15,138 nt of DNA from Candidatus Brevefilum sp. (GCA_007119455.1 SKPR01000088.1:1-15138); one strand, 5' to 3'. Shown: positions 6,368 to 13,807, counted from the stretch's first letter. Numbers and translations: made by a program. Notes: generated from the letters alone by a model not told the origin.

Positions 6368-7618
6368 TTATTGTACTCGATAGAGCTTCTCACCAGCATC
6401 ATAGACAACCAGCACCCCTTCACCTTGACGCCCTTCCCAATTTACAGGATTGATTAAATTCGGATCCTGATACCCGAGATTAATCGACTGGCAAACATCT
6501 TCAGAAATCCCCGTCGCCAGGGTGACCGTGATGCGCGGCTTTTCTTCCCCGGTATTGAGGTCATACGTGCCGACCCCTTTGACATGCGTGGCATGGGCCA
6601 GGACACCGAGCGGGTAATCTTGATAAACCTCCCATCGTTTGAGGAAATAATCCAACACATGGTACCCGACGGATTTGATCAGCTCGCCATGGGTGGGGCT
6701 GATCGCCCTGATATGGGGGGCATAAATAATCAGTTCACCCCCCGCCTGAACCACAGACTCTAACTTATACATTCCCTTTCCCCCGACCCAGAGGTCCTCG
6801 TACATGTCAGGCAAAACAGCCAGCACCTGCTTGTAATAGCGCCCTGTTTTAATGATGTGCTGCTCGGCACTGAGGGCTACAGCATCTGCCCAGGCTTTTT
6901 CAGGTGAACCCATAAATACACCAGCCACACCTTTTTTATCAACGACAAAGGCAAAACAGGACTTGGGAAGATTAATGAAGCTGGCTGCCCGGTCAATAAT
7001 CGCTCTGACCGGTGTATGGGCTTTGCCAATCACATGATAACTGGTCAGCAGCGCCCCCAACCAGTGGGTCAGGTTAATGGTATCCGGACCGCTGATCCCC
7101 GGGAAGAGATATTTATTGCCACCGGAAAAACCGGCCACCTCATGAGGGAAAACCGGTCCGGCGATTAATATGTGGTCATATTCAAAAATACGTCGATTGA
7201 CCTGGACTCTGATGGGCTGGTTCATCCGCCCGTCAGTCAATGCCGCAGTTTCACTGGTGCTGATTACGCCGATCTCCCTCAAGGTCTCCGGCGAATCCCA
7301 GGTATGGTTGTAAACCTGGCTCTGGCCAATTATTCCATTACGGACTGTTGCCCCTAACAGCCGAGAGATTTGCTGATCATCCATGGCCGGATGCGTGCCC
7401 AGGGCAACCAGAAAATCGAGGGCTGCAACGACGCTGGATAGAGAAGCCTGTAATTGTTCGAACAACAGTGCCAACGGCATCGTGCGGGTTCCATCCGGTA
7501 TAAGCACGAGCACACGCTGATCCTTTAATACCAGTGTATTAAGGCCCAAATGGATAAAATCTCTCACTTCGCCTTCAGTAAGATATCCGATTTCTTTTAT
7601 TAACGCCTGAGAGAACAT
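6368..7618 (-). CDS. LarA-superfamily nickel-pincer hydroxyacid racemase/epimerase homologue
   Basis: A 416-residue protein whose motif order fits lactate racemase LarA and its homologues, which racemise or epimerise 2-hydroxyacids with a nickel-pincer nucleotide cofactor. Visible are PDGTRTMP with D42 and R45, ALGTHPAM with H76, and HEVAGFSGGNKYLFPGISG with H159 and K169, the lysine position that tethers the cofactor in LarA. H185 and a later GGKGMYKLE (279-287) follow. The substrate is unknown. LarA homologues include D-gluconate 2-epimerase and malate and phenyllactate racemases, and the neighbouring gnd makes a sugar acid possible, but this is only context. No larB, larC or larE for cofactor synthesis lies in the window. 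ATG 7618 has a weak AGG nine nt upstream. It follows the Fe-S gene by 59 nt. Confidence 0.82.
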   Translation of the reverse strand: MFSQALIKEIGYLTEGEVRDFIHLGLNTLVLKDQRVLVLIPDGTRTMPLALLFEQLQASLSSVVAALDFLVALGTHPAMDDQQISRLLGATVRNGIIGQSQVYNHTWDSPETLREIGVISTSETAALTDGRMNQPIRVQVNRRIFEYDHILIAGPVFPHEVAGFSGGNKYLFPGISGPDTINLTHWLGALLTSYHVIGKAHTPVRAIIDRAASFINLPKSCFAFVVDKKGVAGVFMGSPEKAWADAVALSAEQHIIKTGRYYKQVLAVLPDMYEDLWVGGKGMYKLESVVQAGGELIIYAPHIRAISPTHGELIKSVGYHVLDYFLKRWEVYQDYPLGVLAHATHVKGVGTYDLNTGEEKPRITVTLATGISEDVCQSINLGYQDPNLINPVNWEGRQGEGVLVVYDAGEKLYRVQ

Positions 7619-7677
7619 TCTGATTTACCTGATCTGATTAAGTGTGATTCTGGTTCACCTGCCAGACCTAATGCCTG

Positions 7678-8742
7678 CTATATCCCTTTTCTCCATTCTG
7701 CCCGCCTGGATAACCAATCTCCTTCTGTGTCCGGAACCGGTTGGATCTCATTTAGATCTCTATGGAAAAGTTTGATGGCATCCTCCGGGCAGTTGGCAAC
7801 ACAAATACCACAACCCACACAGGCTACCGGGTCGATTAATGCAACATCCTCGATTGTGATAGCCCCAAACTGACAAAACAATTGACAGTTTCCGCAAGCC
7901 ACACAAATCGGCTCGTCAACCACAGCATAATAAGCGGATTTTGCCACGACATTAGCAATTCCGGCCTCTGCAATACCCCGCAGAATCCCGCAACTGCAGG
8001 TGCAGCAATTGCAGATATAAGAGATATCCTTCTTCTGGTTGGCAATGGTATGAACCAAACCTGCACGAGCCGCTTGCTTCAATACCGCCAGTGCCGAAGG
8101 CAAGTCCAAGGCTTCCATCTGTGGAATGTTATCGAAGACCCCGGGTGTATCACTCATCACAAGGCAAGCCCGGAGGGGATGGTCGCAACCTTCACCCAAA
8201 AGGGATTTCTGTGTCCGGCAGACACAATCAACCACCGCCCAGGCTTTTTTCCGGGACAAAATCACACCGATATCATCCTGGGGAAGAATCTCAATGCCAA
8301 AATCAATGGTCTCATTTACTGGAATAACCCGGTGAAAATGTGGTTCGATCGAAAACAAATCCTTTGCTGCTTCCTGGTAATAGTCTTCAAATAACCGGGC
8401 AAAATTGGCATCCATTCGCCCGGCCTGTCGTTCAAAAAATCCGACCACAAAGGGCAGCAGGCTGACTTCAAATCCCTCTTCACCACGCCTGAAATTGATC
8501 AGCCCCTTTTTAGCCATTGCCTTGACCAACTGCCGGCCTTCAGATGAGGAAATACCAATTGTTTCACTCACCTCATCCAGTACCTTATAGTCCAGCGATA
8601 AACGAGTGGCAAATTGGGCTTCATCCGGTGTGAAAAGATATGCCAGCAGTTCCAGTTCTTTTCCGCTTTTTGTGGCTGGAAACCCTTGCGGAAATTCATC
8701 CAGGTGTAAGGCTAAAGCCTGATACAGGCCCATATCATCCAC
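7678..8742 (-). CDS. Winged-helix/multi-[4Fe-4S] ferredoxin-like protein
   Basis: A 354-residue cytosolic protein. Residues about 28-105 look like a winged-helix fold (YLFTPDEAQFATRL, an ISSSEGRQLVKAMAKKGLI helix pair, then LLPFVVGFFE). A cysteine region follows with C173, C175, C186 and C193, then the dense YICNCCTCSCGILRG (C244, C246, C247, C249, C251). Last come two classical [4Fe-4S] ferredoxin motifs, C280/283/286/290 and C308/311/314/318, the second followed by CPEDAI. I recognise this as a family common in anaerobic bacteria and archaea without an established function; electron transfer or redox sensing are both possible. The GTG start is supported by AAGGAG six nt upstream. It may share a transcript with the LarA-like gene 59 nt downstream. 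Confidence 0.85.
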   Translation of the reverse strand: MDDMGLYQALALHLDEFPQGFPATKSGKELELLAYLFTPDEAQFATRLSLDYKVLDEVSETIGISSSEGRQLVKAMAKKGLINFRRGEEGFEVSLLPFVVGFFERQAGRMDANFARLFEDYYQEAAKDLFSIEPHFHRVIPVNETIDFGIEILPQDDIGVILSRKKAWAVVDCVCRTQKSLLGEGCDHPLRACLVMSDTPGVFDNIPQMEALDLPSALAVLKQAARAGLVHTIANQKKDISYICNCCTCSCGILRGIAEAGIANVVAKSAYYAVVDEPICVACGNCQLFCQFGAITIEDVALIDPVACVGCGICVANCPEDAIKLFHRDLNEIQPVPDTEGDWLSRRAEWRKGI

Positions 8743-8748
8743 GGTTTT

Positions 8749-8754
8749 CTCCTT
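8749..8754 (-). promoter_or_regulatory. Ribosome binding site supporting a GTG start of the Fe-S gene
   Basis: AAGGAG lies six nt before GTG 8742-8740. The first in-frame ATG (8733) would leave the site 15 nt away, so the GTG is preferred. Confidence 0.65.
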
Positions 8755-8830
8755 CGATTACGCGTTAAATTACGACTAGAAAATTGAAAGTTTTCCTAAT
8801 AACCAAGAGACCAGCAAAAAACAATGAAAC

Positions 8831-9127
8831 CTAAACCCTGACGACTGAATTTTCTGAGCCCTGGTCATTGGGCACATAATCGTCTGCATCCCAATCGTTT
8901 TCCCAGCGTTTACCATCAATAAGATAGCGGAACGCATAGGCTTTACCAGTGTCCAGAGTCAGGTCGGTGTAGAAAGATCCATCCTTTTTCTTCTTCATTG
9001 GATGCGCTGTTTCATCCCAATCGTTAAAATCCCCAACCAAATAGACCGTATCGGCATCAACAGATTTCGGTAGATAAAACCATACCCGGCAACGATTCCC
9101 GCCTTTGTAAAAATACTTTTTTAACAT
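8831..9127 (-). CDS. Stand-alone CBM48/AMPK-beta type glycogen-binding domain protein
   Basis: A 98-residue protein that is essentially one carbohydrate-binding module. VWFYLPKSVDADTVYLVGDF (15-34) with the GDFNDWD turn, the strand YAFRYLIDGKRWEND (64-78) with two tryptophans, and the closing DDYVPNDQGSENSVVRV match the isoamylase N-terminal/AMPK-beta glycogen-binding fold. No catalytic domain is attached, and neither a signal peptide nor a membrane segment is visible, so it should be cytosolic. It could bind glycogen or another alpha-glucan, or have become a scaffold. ATG 9127 has GAGG five nt upstream. No glycogen gene is adjacent; the neighbours are pdp (158 nt upstream) and the Fe-S gene (88 nt downstream). 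Confidence 0.85.
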   Translation of the reverse strand: MLKKYFYKGGNRCRVWFYLPKSVDADTVYLVGDFNDWDETAHPMKKKKDGSFYTDLTLDTGKAYAFRYLIDGKRWENDWDADDYVPNDQGSENSVVRV

Positions 9128-9183
9128 TTTGACCTCACTTAATTTAATGTGGACTTTTTCATCATACCACTTTAAATCGAAAT

Positions 9184-9241
9184 CCGGCTTCAGCTTTGTC
9201 CGTGACCATAGCTCAAGGCCACAGATTCAACAATCAGCCGG
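9184..9241 (-). other. Nested hairpin in the pdp to CBM48 gap
   Basis: An outer six-bp stem (9184-9189 with 9236-9241, CCGGCT/AGCCGG) encloses an inner stem (9202-9207 with 9217-9222). The inner plus-strand C-A mismatch becomes G-U in minus-strand RNA, so the structure suits the transcript of these genes. No U-run follows, so it is not a standard terminator. A processing site or a leader structure of the CBM48 gene are the alternatives. Confidence 0.35.
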
Positions 9242-9285
9242 TGAAATAATTCAAAGTTTTTTATCGGTTCAGTTTTGTAATGTAA

Positions 9286-10593
9286 TCATCCGGAAACAAG
9301 TCCGTAGAATAGCGGCAGCGGTTCAACTGTTTCTAAAGAAATTTCAACCGCATTTTGGAGGCTGCTTCTGGCTTCTTCCAGGTCCTCCTGTTTCCGGGCA
9401 TGCACGACAAACAAGGGTTGTCCGTTTTCAACGTTATCACCGACTTTAACTTTAACCAGGATGCCCACAGCCGGGTCAACTGAGTCACCCTTTTTTGCCC
9501 GACCTGCACCCAGCAAGACCGCTGTTTCACCAATCGTACGAGCATGCACTTCTTTCACAAACCCGCTCTTCTGTGCTTCTATCACCCCTTTGACCGGTGC
9601 TTCGGGGAGTTTATCCGGATGATCAACAAAGCTGACATCACCATGCTGCGCTTCAACTAATTTCCGGAGAAATTCAAAACCCTGCCTCGAATCAATGGAC
9701 TCCTCTGCCATCTCACGGCCTTCACGCTTTGACTCGGCGCGTTTTCCTAATACCAGCATCTGGCTGGCGATTTCCAGGCAATGTTCTGTAAAGTCCTCTG
9801 GGCCTTCTCCCAGTAATGTGGCAATGGCCTCCTTCATCTCCAGAGCATTGCCGACGGCTTCACCCAGGGGCTGGTTCATATCTGACAACATAGCCGCAAC
9901 GTTTCTTCCGCTCAACTCTCCGATTGAGACCATGTGCATCGCTAATTGACGAGCTTCCTCAAGACTTTCCATAAAGGCCCCATTACCAACCTTGACATCC
10001 AGCAGGATGGCTTGTGCGCCGGCTGCAATTTTTTTGCTCATGATTGAGGAAGCGATCAGGGGTATGGAACCGACTGTTCCAGTCACATCCCGTAGGCCAT
10101 ATAATTTCCCATCTGCTGGAGCCAGATCTACACTTTGCCCCGATAAGACCATGCCGAGCGAGCCTAATTGGTTTAAGAATTCTTCTTTACTCAAATCTAC
10201 ACGAAAGCCCTTGATCGATTCGAGCTTATCGATTGTCCCTCCGCTGAAGCCCAATCCACGTCCGGACATTTTTCCCACCGGCAGGCCACAAGCGCGAACC
10301 ATGGGCACCACCGCGATGGATGTCTTATCACCCACACCACCAGAGGAGTGTTTATCAACGGCGATATCAACGACACCACTGAGGTCAAGTTTTTCTCCGC
10401 TTTCAGCCATAGCCAGGGTGAGGAATGTTGTTTCTTCGGGCGTCATCCCCTGCAAATAAACAGCCATTGCCCAGGCAGATACCTGGTAATCCGTTATCTC
10501 CCCTTTAGTAAAACCCTGGATGAAAAAATCAATTTCTTCCTGGGTTAAGACCTGTCCATCTCGCTTTTTTTCGATGATATCGACTGCTCGCAT
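9286..10593 (-). CDS. pdp: Pyrimidine-nucleoside phosphorylase
   Basis: Splits uridine, thymidine and deoxyuridine with phosphate into base and (deoxy)ribose 1-phosphate, a cytosolic salvage step. The 435 residues cover the whole class II nucleoside phosphorylase family: an N-terminal helical domain starting MRAVDIIEKKRDG, the phosphate loop DKHSSGGVGDKTS (80-92) with K81, S83 and S92, then MSGRGLGFSGGTIDKLES (109-126) with S110 and T120. Substrate residues in LRDVTGTV (R167) and SSIMSKK (S182, K186) and a C-terminal PYNP domain follow. The N-terminus resembles Bacillus Pdp more than E. coli DeoA, hence the broad-specificity name; thymidine phosphorylase is the alternative. GLGF replaces the usual GLGH. 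ATG 10593 has AGGAGG five nt upstream. Confidence 0.93.
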   Translation of the reverse strand: MRAVDIIEKKRDGQVLTQEEIDFFIQGFTKGEITDYQVSAWAMAVYLQGMTPEETTFLTLAMAESGEKLDLSGVVDIAVDKHSSGGVGDKTSIAVVPMVRACGLPVGKMSGRGLGFSGGTIDKLESIKGFRVDLSKEEFLNQLGSLGMVLSGQSVDLAPADGKLYGLRDVTGTVGSIPLIASSIMSKKIAAGAQAILLDVKVGNGAFMESLEEARQLAMHMVSIGELSGRNVAAMLSDMNQPLGEAVGNALEMKEAIATLLGEGPEDFTEHCLEIASQMLVLGKRAESKREGREMAEESIDSRQGFEFLRKLVEAQHGDVSFVDHPDKLPEAPVKGVIEAQKSGFVKEVHARTIGETAVLLGAGRAKKGDSVDPAVGILVKVKVGDNVENGQPLFVVHARKQEDLEEARSSLQNAVEISLETVEPLPLFYGLVSG

Positions 10594-10626
10594 ATCTGCC
10601 TCCTGGTTAAAATTTTACCCTAATCC

Positions 10627-10675
10627 AAAAACCGTAAGGAAAAGCGATAAACTACCAGGCTTTAACCTTACGGTT
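10627..10675 (-). terminator. Hairpin terminator of the rpmH-jag operon
   Basis: Perfect 10-bp arms AACCGTAAGG/CCTTACGGTT (10630-10639 and 10666-10675) close a 26-nt region that can pair further (AAAGC/GCTTT). In the minus-strand transcript it lies 47 nt after the jag stop and is followed by a short TTTT (10630-10627). The U-tract is short, so termination may be partial. It ends just before the pdp ribosome site. Confidence 0.65.
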
Positions 10676-10684
10676 CAAATTATC

Positions 10685-10713
10685 TGTAACTACTCAGCAT
10701 GCATGGGAATATG
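10685..10713. repeat. 29-bp dispersed repeat, copy 2
   Basis: It matches copy 1 (6288-6316) at 28 of 29 positions in the same orientation; the single difference follows the central GCATGCA. It lies nine nt beyond the jag stop, between jag and its terminator hairpin. Confidence 0.8.
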
Positions 10714-10722
10714 CAGGTGTGG

Positions 10723-11469
10723 TTAATTTTGAGGCCGGACAACCACTTTCCGACGGGGATCTTCGCCAACACTTTCTGTTTCGACATGCGGGTTTTCTCG
10801 CAATTCAATATGCACAATCCTGCGCTCATTGGGCGGCATCGGCTCGAGGGCCTGTTGCCGTCCTGTGCCGGCCACCTGATCAGCAATCCGCCTGGCCAGT
10901 TTTCTCAACTCATCTTCACGGCGTTTTCGGTAGTTTTGAACATCAATCTGTAAGGGTATCCACCGTCCAAGCTCACGACCGACAATCAGGCTGGTGATAT
11001 ATTGCAATGCGTTGATTGTTTCAGCTTTCCGCCCGATCAGAAAACTCAGATCATTACCTTCGATATCAATTAGAACAGGTTGAACACGGTTGGATTCACT
11101 GTCGCCCAGCTTAACCGACACCTTTGCATCCACACGCATCTTTTCCAGGATGATGCTGATGGTTTCTTTGGCAATGCTGACCTCTTCTGGCTCTTCTTCG
11201 TCAGCCAATTCTTTGGTTTCCTGTGGTAAAACAGGGAGTTTTTCAGCTAATTCAGTTCCAGTTTCCCCGTCTCCACCATCAGCCGGCGATTTAATTTTAA
11301 GTGCCACCCTTGCCTGACGGGTTCCAAGACCCAGCAAACCCTTCTTACCTTCATCCAGCACTTCAATATCGACGTCGTCTTCTGTTAAGCCGAGTTCCTG
11401 CAAACCTTTCTCAATCGCCTCTTCTATTGAAGGGGCAATAACTTCCAATTTAGTTCTTTCTTCTGACAT
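10723..11469 (-). CDS. jag: Jag/KhpB family RNA-binding protein (Jag_N, KH, R3H)
   Basis: A cytosolic RNA-binding protein usually encoded directly after yidC (SpoIIIJ) and linked in Gram-positive bacteria to cell-division and envelope control. The 248 residues show a Jag_N domain (about 3-52, VLDEGKKGLLGLGTRQARV), an acidic linker (60-98), a KH domain (about 98-175, LIGRKAETINALQYI) and an R3H domain (about 178-245) with the R-x3-H pair R216/H220 in PNERRIVHIEL. The KH GxxG loop reads GRKA (146-149), with Ala replacing the second Gly. ATG 11469 has GAGGG four nt upstream. It is the last gene of the rpmH cluster, 46 nt after yidC, and is followed by a repeat and a terminator. Confidence 0.94.
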   Translation of the reverse strand: MSEERTKLEVIAPSIEEAIEKGLQELGLTEDDVDIEVLDEGKKGLLGLGTRQARVALKIKSPADGGDGETGTELAEKLPVLPQETKELADEEEPEEVSIAKETISIILEKMRVDAKVSVKLGDSESNRVQPVLIDIEGNDLSFLIGRKAETINALQYITSLIVGRELGRWIPLQIDVQNYRKRREDELRKLARRIADQVAGTGRQQALEPMPPNERRIVHIELRENPHVETESVGEDPRRKVVVRPQN

Positions 11470-11515
11470 AATTCCCTCGCATCATAACGAATTTTTGGAC
11501 CCGGTATAGAAATAT

Positions 11516-12427
11516 TTATTTCTTCTTTTTCGAACGTTTCTTTTTTGGCATGGTCATGCGTTTATTGGAAGAAGGCTTTGTTTGACCCTTGGACTTTTCA
11601 GACACATCTTCTGATTCAACATCCACAACCGTTGGTTCCGGTGCTTTGGGTTTACCCGAATTTTTCGTTTCATCTTTTTTCAGGAAGGGTAAGATATTTG
11701 ACCAGTCCGCCCGACCCATGGCGGCGAATTGAACAATACCAAATAAGTTGCTGACAAAGAAATAAAGCGCCAGACCTGAGGCCAGTGAATACGCCATAAA
11801 ACCCATTAACAAGGGCATATAAATGCTCATCGATTTGCTGATCATCGCGCCCTGATCATTACCGCTTGATGCTGGTTGAATGAGCTTGGACTGTAGATAA
11901 GTCGTTCCTACGACCAGAATCGCCAGAAAAGGGATCGCAACCCCAAAAATCATGATCCGTTCAGGCTGGCCAAGGTCCATCCACAAAAATCGATTCTGCA
12001 AAGGAAGTACCTCTGCGGGGCGAATAAAACCCGGATAGATACTTTGCTGCAACCTGAACAACTCAAAGGGGGATGCCGCCATGGCCCTGACGACACTCTG
12101 GTAAAGCCCCAGGATAATGGGGAACTGGATCAGGGTGGGTAGACAGGAACCCATTGGGTTGATTCCAAGTTCTTTATAAAGCTTCATCTGCTCTTGAGCC
12201 AGGCGATCACGGTCGTTTTTATACTTTTCCTGGATCTTTTTATACCTGGGATCTTCATTCAGTTTCTGCATTCCCTGGCTGGCTTTGAATTGCTGCACGG
12301 TCAGGGGATGGGTCACTAACCGGATCAAGATCGTTAACAGAATGATCGAGACTCCAAAATTATTGACCAGTGAATTGATCAGTAATAAAACATTGACAAA
12401 AGGTTGAATAACTATCGTATCCCACAT
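11516..12427 (-). CDS. yidC: Membrane protein insertase YidC/Oxa1 family
   Basis: Inserts and folds integral membrane proteins, alone or with SecYEG. The 303 residues are the short Gram-positive or Oxa1 type without the large periplasmic domain of E. coli YidC, and no lipoprotein signal is seen. The first membrane segment carries the conserved groove arginine R36 in LTILIRLVTHPL. A charged cytoplasmic hairpin (about 50-92, KIQEKYKNDRDRLAQEQMKLYK) and the NPMGSCLPTLIQFPIILGLYQ segment (90-110) follow. Further segments lie near 158-178, 199-216 and 217-237. The cytoplasmic tail (250-303) is acidic and then strongly basic, ending KKKRSKKKK, which in this class can contact the ribosome. ATG 12427 has AGAGGA seven nt upstream. 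Twelve nt separate it from the upstream propeller gene. Confidence 0.95.
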   Translation of the reverse strand: MWDTIVIQPFVNVLLLINSLVNNFGVSIILLTILIRLVTHPLTVQQFKASQGMQKLNEDPRYKKIQEKYKNDRDRLAQEQMKLYKELGINPMGSCLPTLIQFPIILGLYQSVVRAMAASPFELFRLQQSIYPGFIRPAEVLPLQNRFLWMDLGQPERIMIFGVAIPFLAILVVGTTYLQSKLIQPASSGNDQGAMISKSMSIYMPLLMGFMAYSLASGLALYFFVSNLFGIVQFAAMGRADWSNILPFLKKDETKNSGKPKAPEPTVVDVESEDVSEKSKGQTKPSSNKRMTMPKKKRSKKKK

Positions 12428-12439
12428 GGATATATCCTC

Positions 12440-13495
12440 TTAATTCTCAGGGGTTGTTGACCACAACTGAACGCCGGTCAGGTCGTATGCATAAACCAGG
12501 TTGTCACCTTCAATGGTGCCGATAACCAGCCATTGATCCATGACAGCTGGGGATTGGTAAATTTCACCAGAAATTGATGATTCCCATTTCGGACTGCCGT
12601 CAAAATTAAAGGCTTTGACCACACCATTTGATGTACCAAGGGCAAAACCATCGTCAATTTCAACAAGGCCACCCACAACGGCCCCGGCAAGGTTGATCTG
12701 CCATAACTGAGACCCATTAGCAGGATCAAGTGCATAGAGTGTGCCAACCGAATCAGCAAAATAAACGGTATTATCGGCTAAAATCGGTCTTCCCCAAACA
12801 CTATCTCTCGCTGTAAAATTCCACAAAATTGAGCCGTCTGTTGTATTTATTGCCACCATTTCCTGACCGATCGAGCCAACATACAAGGTCTGCCCATCAT
12901 CACTCAAAGCGGGCGTGCCAACAATCGCCCCATTTAGTTCGGTAGCCCAAATCTCCTCACCTTCCTGAGAGACGGCGTAAACAAAATGGTCCATTGATCC
13001 AATAATAACCATATCTCGTATGATCTGTGGTTGGGCCCAGACATAATGTCCAGTTTCAAATTCCCACAATAATGCGCCTTCCGCATTTAGTGCATAAACA
13101 CGGCCATCATTAGAGGGGGCATAGACGACTCCATCTCTTTCAACGGGTTGACCGAGGAAATAACCCCGAGCATCAGAATATGTCCAAACCACTCGCCCGG
13201 TTTCACGATCAAGTTTATAAAAATTATTGTCCAGGTCACCAACATAGACATAGCTGTCTGTCACGTAAGGCCTGGCATAAAAAGCAATCTGATTGTCTCT
13301 TTCATCAGGGAAATGCCACGAAACTGCACCTGAGTCAACATCCAGCCCATACACAAAATTGCCATAAGCGACAAAGACCATATCATCAAGAAGTGAAATC
13401 CCCGGGGTCCCGACGACTCTGGGGCCAGGCACACATGCACTCAGGAGAAGTGCCAATCCAATAATTGTAATAAATAATACATAAGGTTTCTTCAT
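12440..13495 (-). CDS. PQQ-like beta-propeller lipoprotein (BamB-like fold)
   Basis: A 351-residue secreted lipoprotein. The signal MKKPYVLFITIIGLALLLSAC ends in lipobox LSAC with Cys21. The rest is a string of PQQ-type repeats, each with a G-x-x-x-W core: VSWHF (W60), VVWTY (W104), LLWEF (W144), EIWAT (W183), ILWNF (W225), QLWQI (W265), PKWES (W304) and QLWST (W345), about 40 residues apart. This predicts a seven- or eight-bladed propeller. Nothing indicates a bound PQQ cofactor or dehydrogenase activity, so a scaffold or chaperone role like that of BamB is more likely. Its place between yidD (18 nt) and yidC (12 nt) suggests a role in membrane-protein or envelope biogenesis, which is inference. 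The ATG has only a weak ribosome site. Confidence 0.88.
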   Translation of the reverse strand: MKKPYVLFITIIGLALLLSACVPGPRVVGTPGISLLDDMVFVAYGNFVYGLDVDSGAVSWHFPDERDNQIAFYARPYVTDSYVYVGDLDNNFYKLDRETGRVVWTYSDARGYFLGQPVERDGVVYAPSNDGRVYALNAEGALLWEFETGHYVWAQPQIIRDMVIIGSMDHFVYAVSQEGEEIWATELNGAIVGTPALSDDGQTLYVGSIGQEMVAINTTDGSILWNFTARDSVWGRPILADNTVYFADSVGTLYALDPANGSQLWQINLAGAVVGGLVEIDDGFALGTSNGVVKAFNFDGSPKWESSISGEIYQSPAVMDQWLVIGTIEGDNLVYAYDLTGVQLWSTTPEN

Positions 13496-13513
13496 TCGTT
13501 TTCTTTTCTATAA

Positions 13514-13807
13514 TCAGGGCACCGGATCGATACCACCCGGGTTAAATGGATTGCAACGCAGCAACCTCCGAAATGCCATCCAGCCGCCTTTTAGAGCCCC
13601 ATAACGATAGATTGCCTGGTACCCATAGTGGGAACAGGTCGGGTAAAACCGGCAGGTATCAGGGGGTAGCGTACGTGCAAAGATCAATTGGTAGAGTCGA
13701 ATCAGGGCAAGTAAAATCCAACGAGGTAGCGTATCCAATCGAAAAGGCAGTTCTCTTAACTGCGGTTCTGATTGCGTTAGTTGTTGCTTTTCGATATTCT
13801 CTGTCAA
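13514..13807 (-). CDS. yidD: Membrane protein insertion efficiency factor YidD
   Basis: A small membrane-associated protein that assists YidC/Sec-dependent insertion. The family core is clear: LIRLYQLIFARTLPPDTCRF, YPTCSHYGYQAIYRYGALKGG, and the closing RRLLRCNPFNPGGIDPVP with the family's three cysteines. At 97 residues it is somewhat longer than usual because of a hydrophilic N-terminus of about 25 residues. The start is TTG 13807, overlapping the rnpA stop as TTGA, which suggests translational coupling. No ATG exists before the core; an internal TTG near residue 24 is a possible alternative. It belongs to the rpmH-rnpA-yidD-yidC-jag cluster. Confidence 0.9.
   Translation of the reverse strand: MTENIEKQQLTQSEPQLRELPFRLDTLPRWILLALIRLYQLIFARTLPPDTCRFYPTCSHYGYQAIYRYGALKGGWMAFRRLLRCNPFNPGGIDPVP

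Noticed and set aside
7882..8394. A 170-residue plus-strand open frame opposite the Fe-S gene
   Set aside because: It lies entirely antisense to a gene with clear Fe-S motifs, has no recognisable domain, and its cysteines and prolines follow from the opposite strand's codons.
9128..9180. Promoter for the CBM48 gene with TATGAT near 9160
   Set aside because: No -35 hexamer is at a suitable distance; the single -10-like match is expected by chance in AT-rich sequence.
9992..10459. A 155-residue plus-strand open frame inside pdp
   Set aside because: It is antisense to highly conserved phosphorylase motifs and its composition (rich in S, P and T) is that of a shadow frame.
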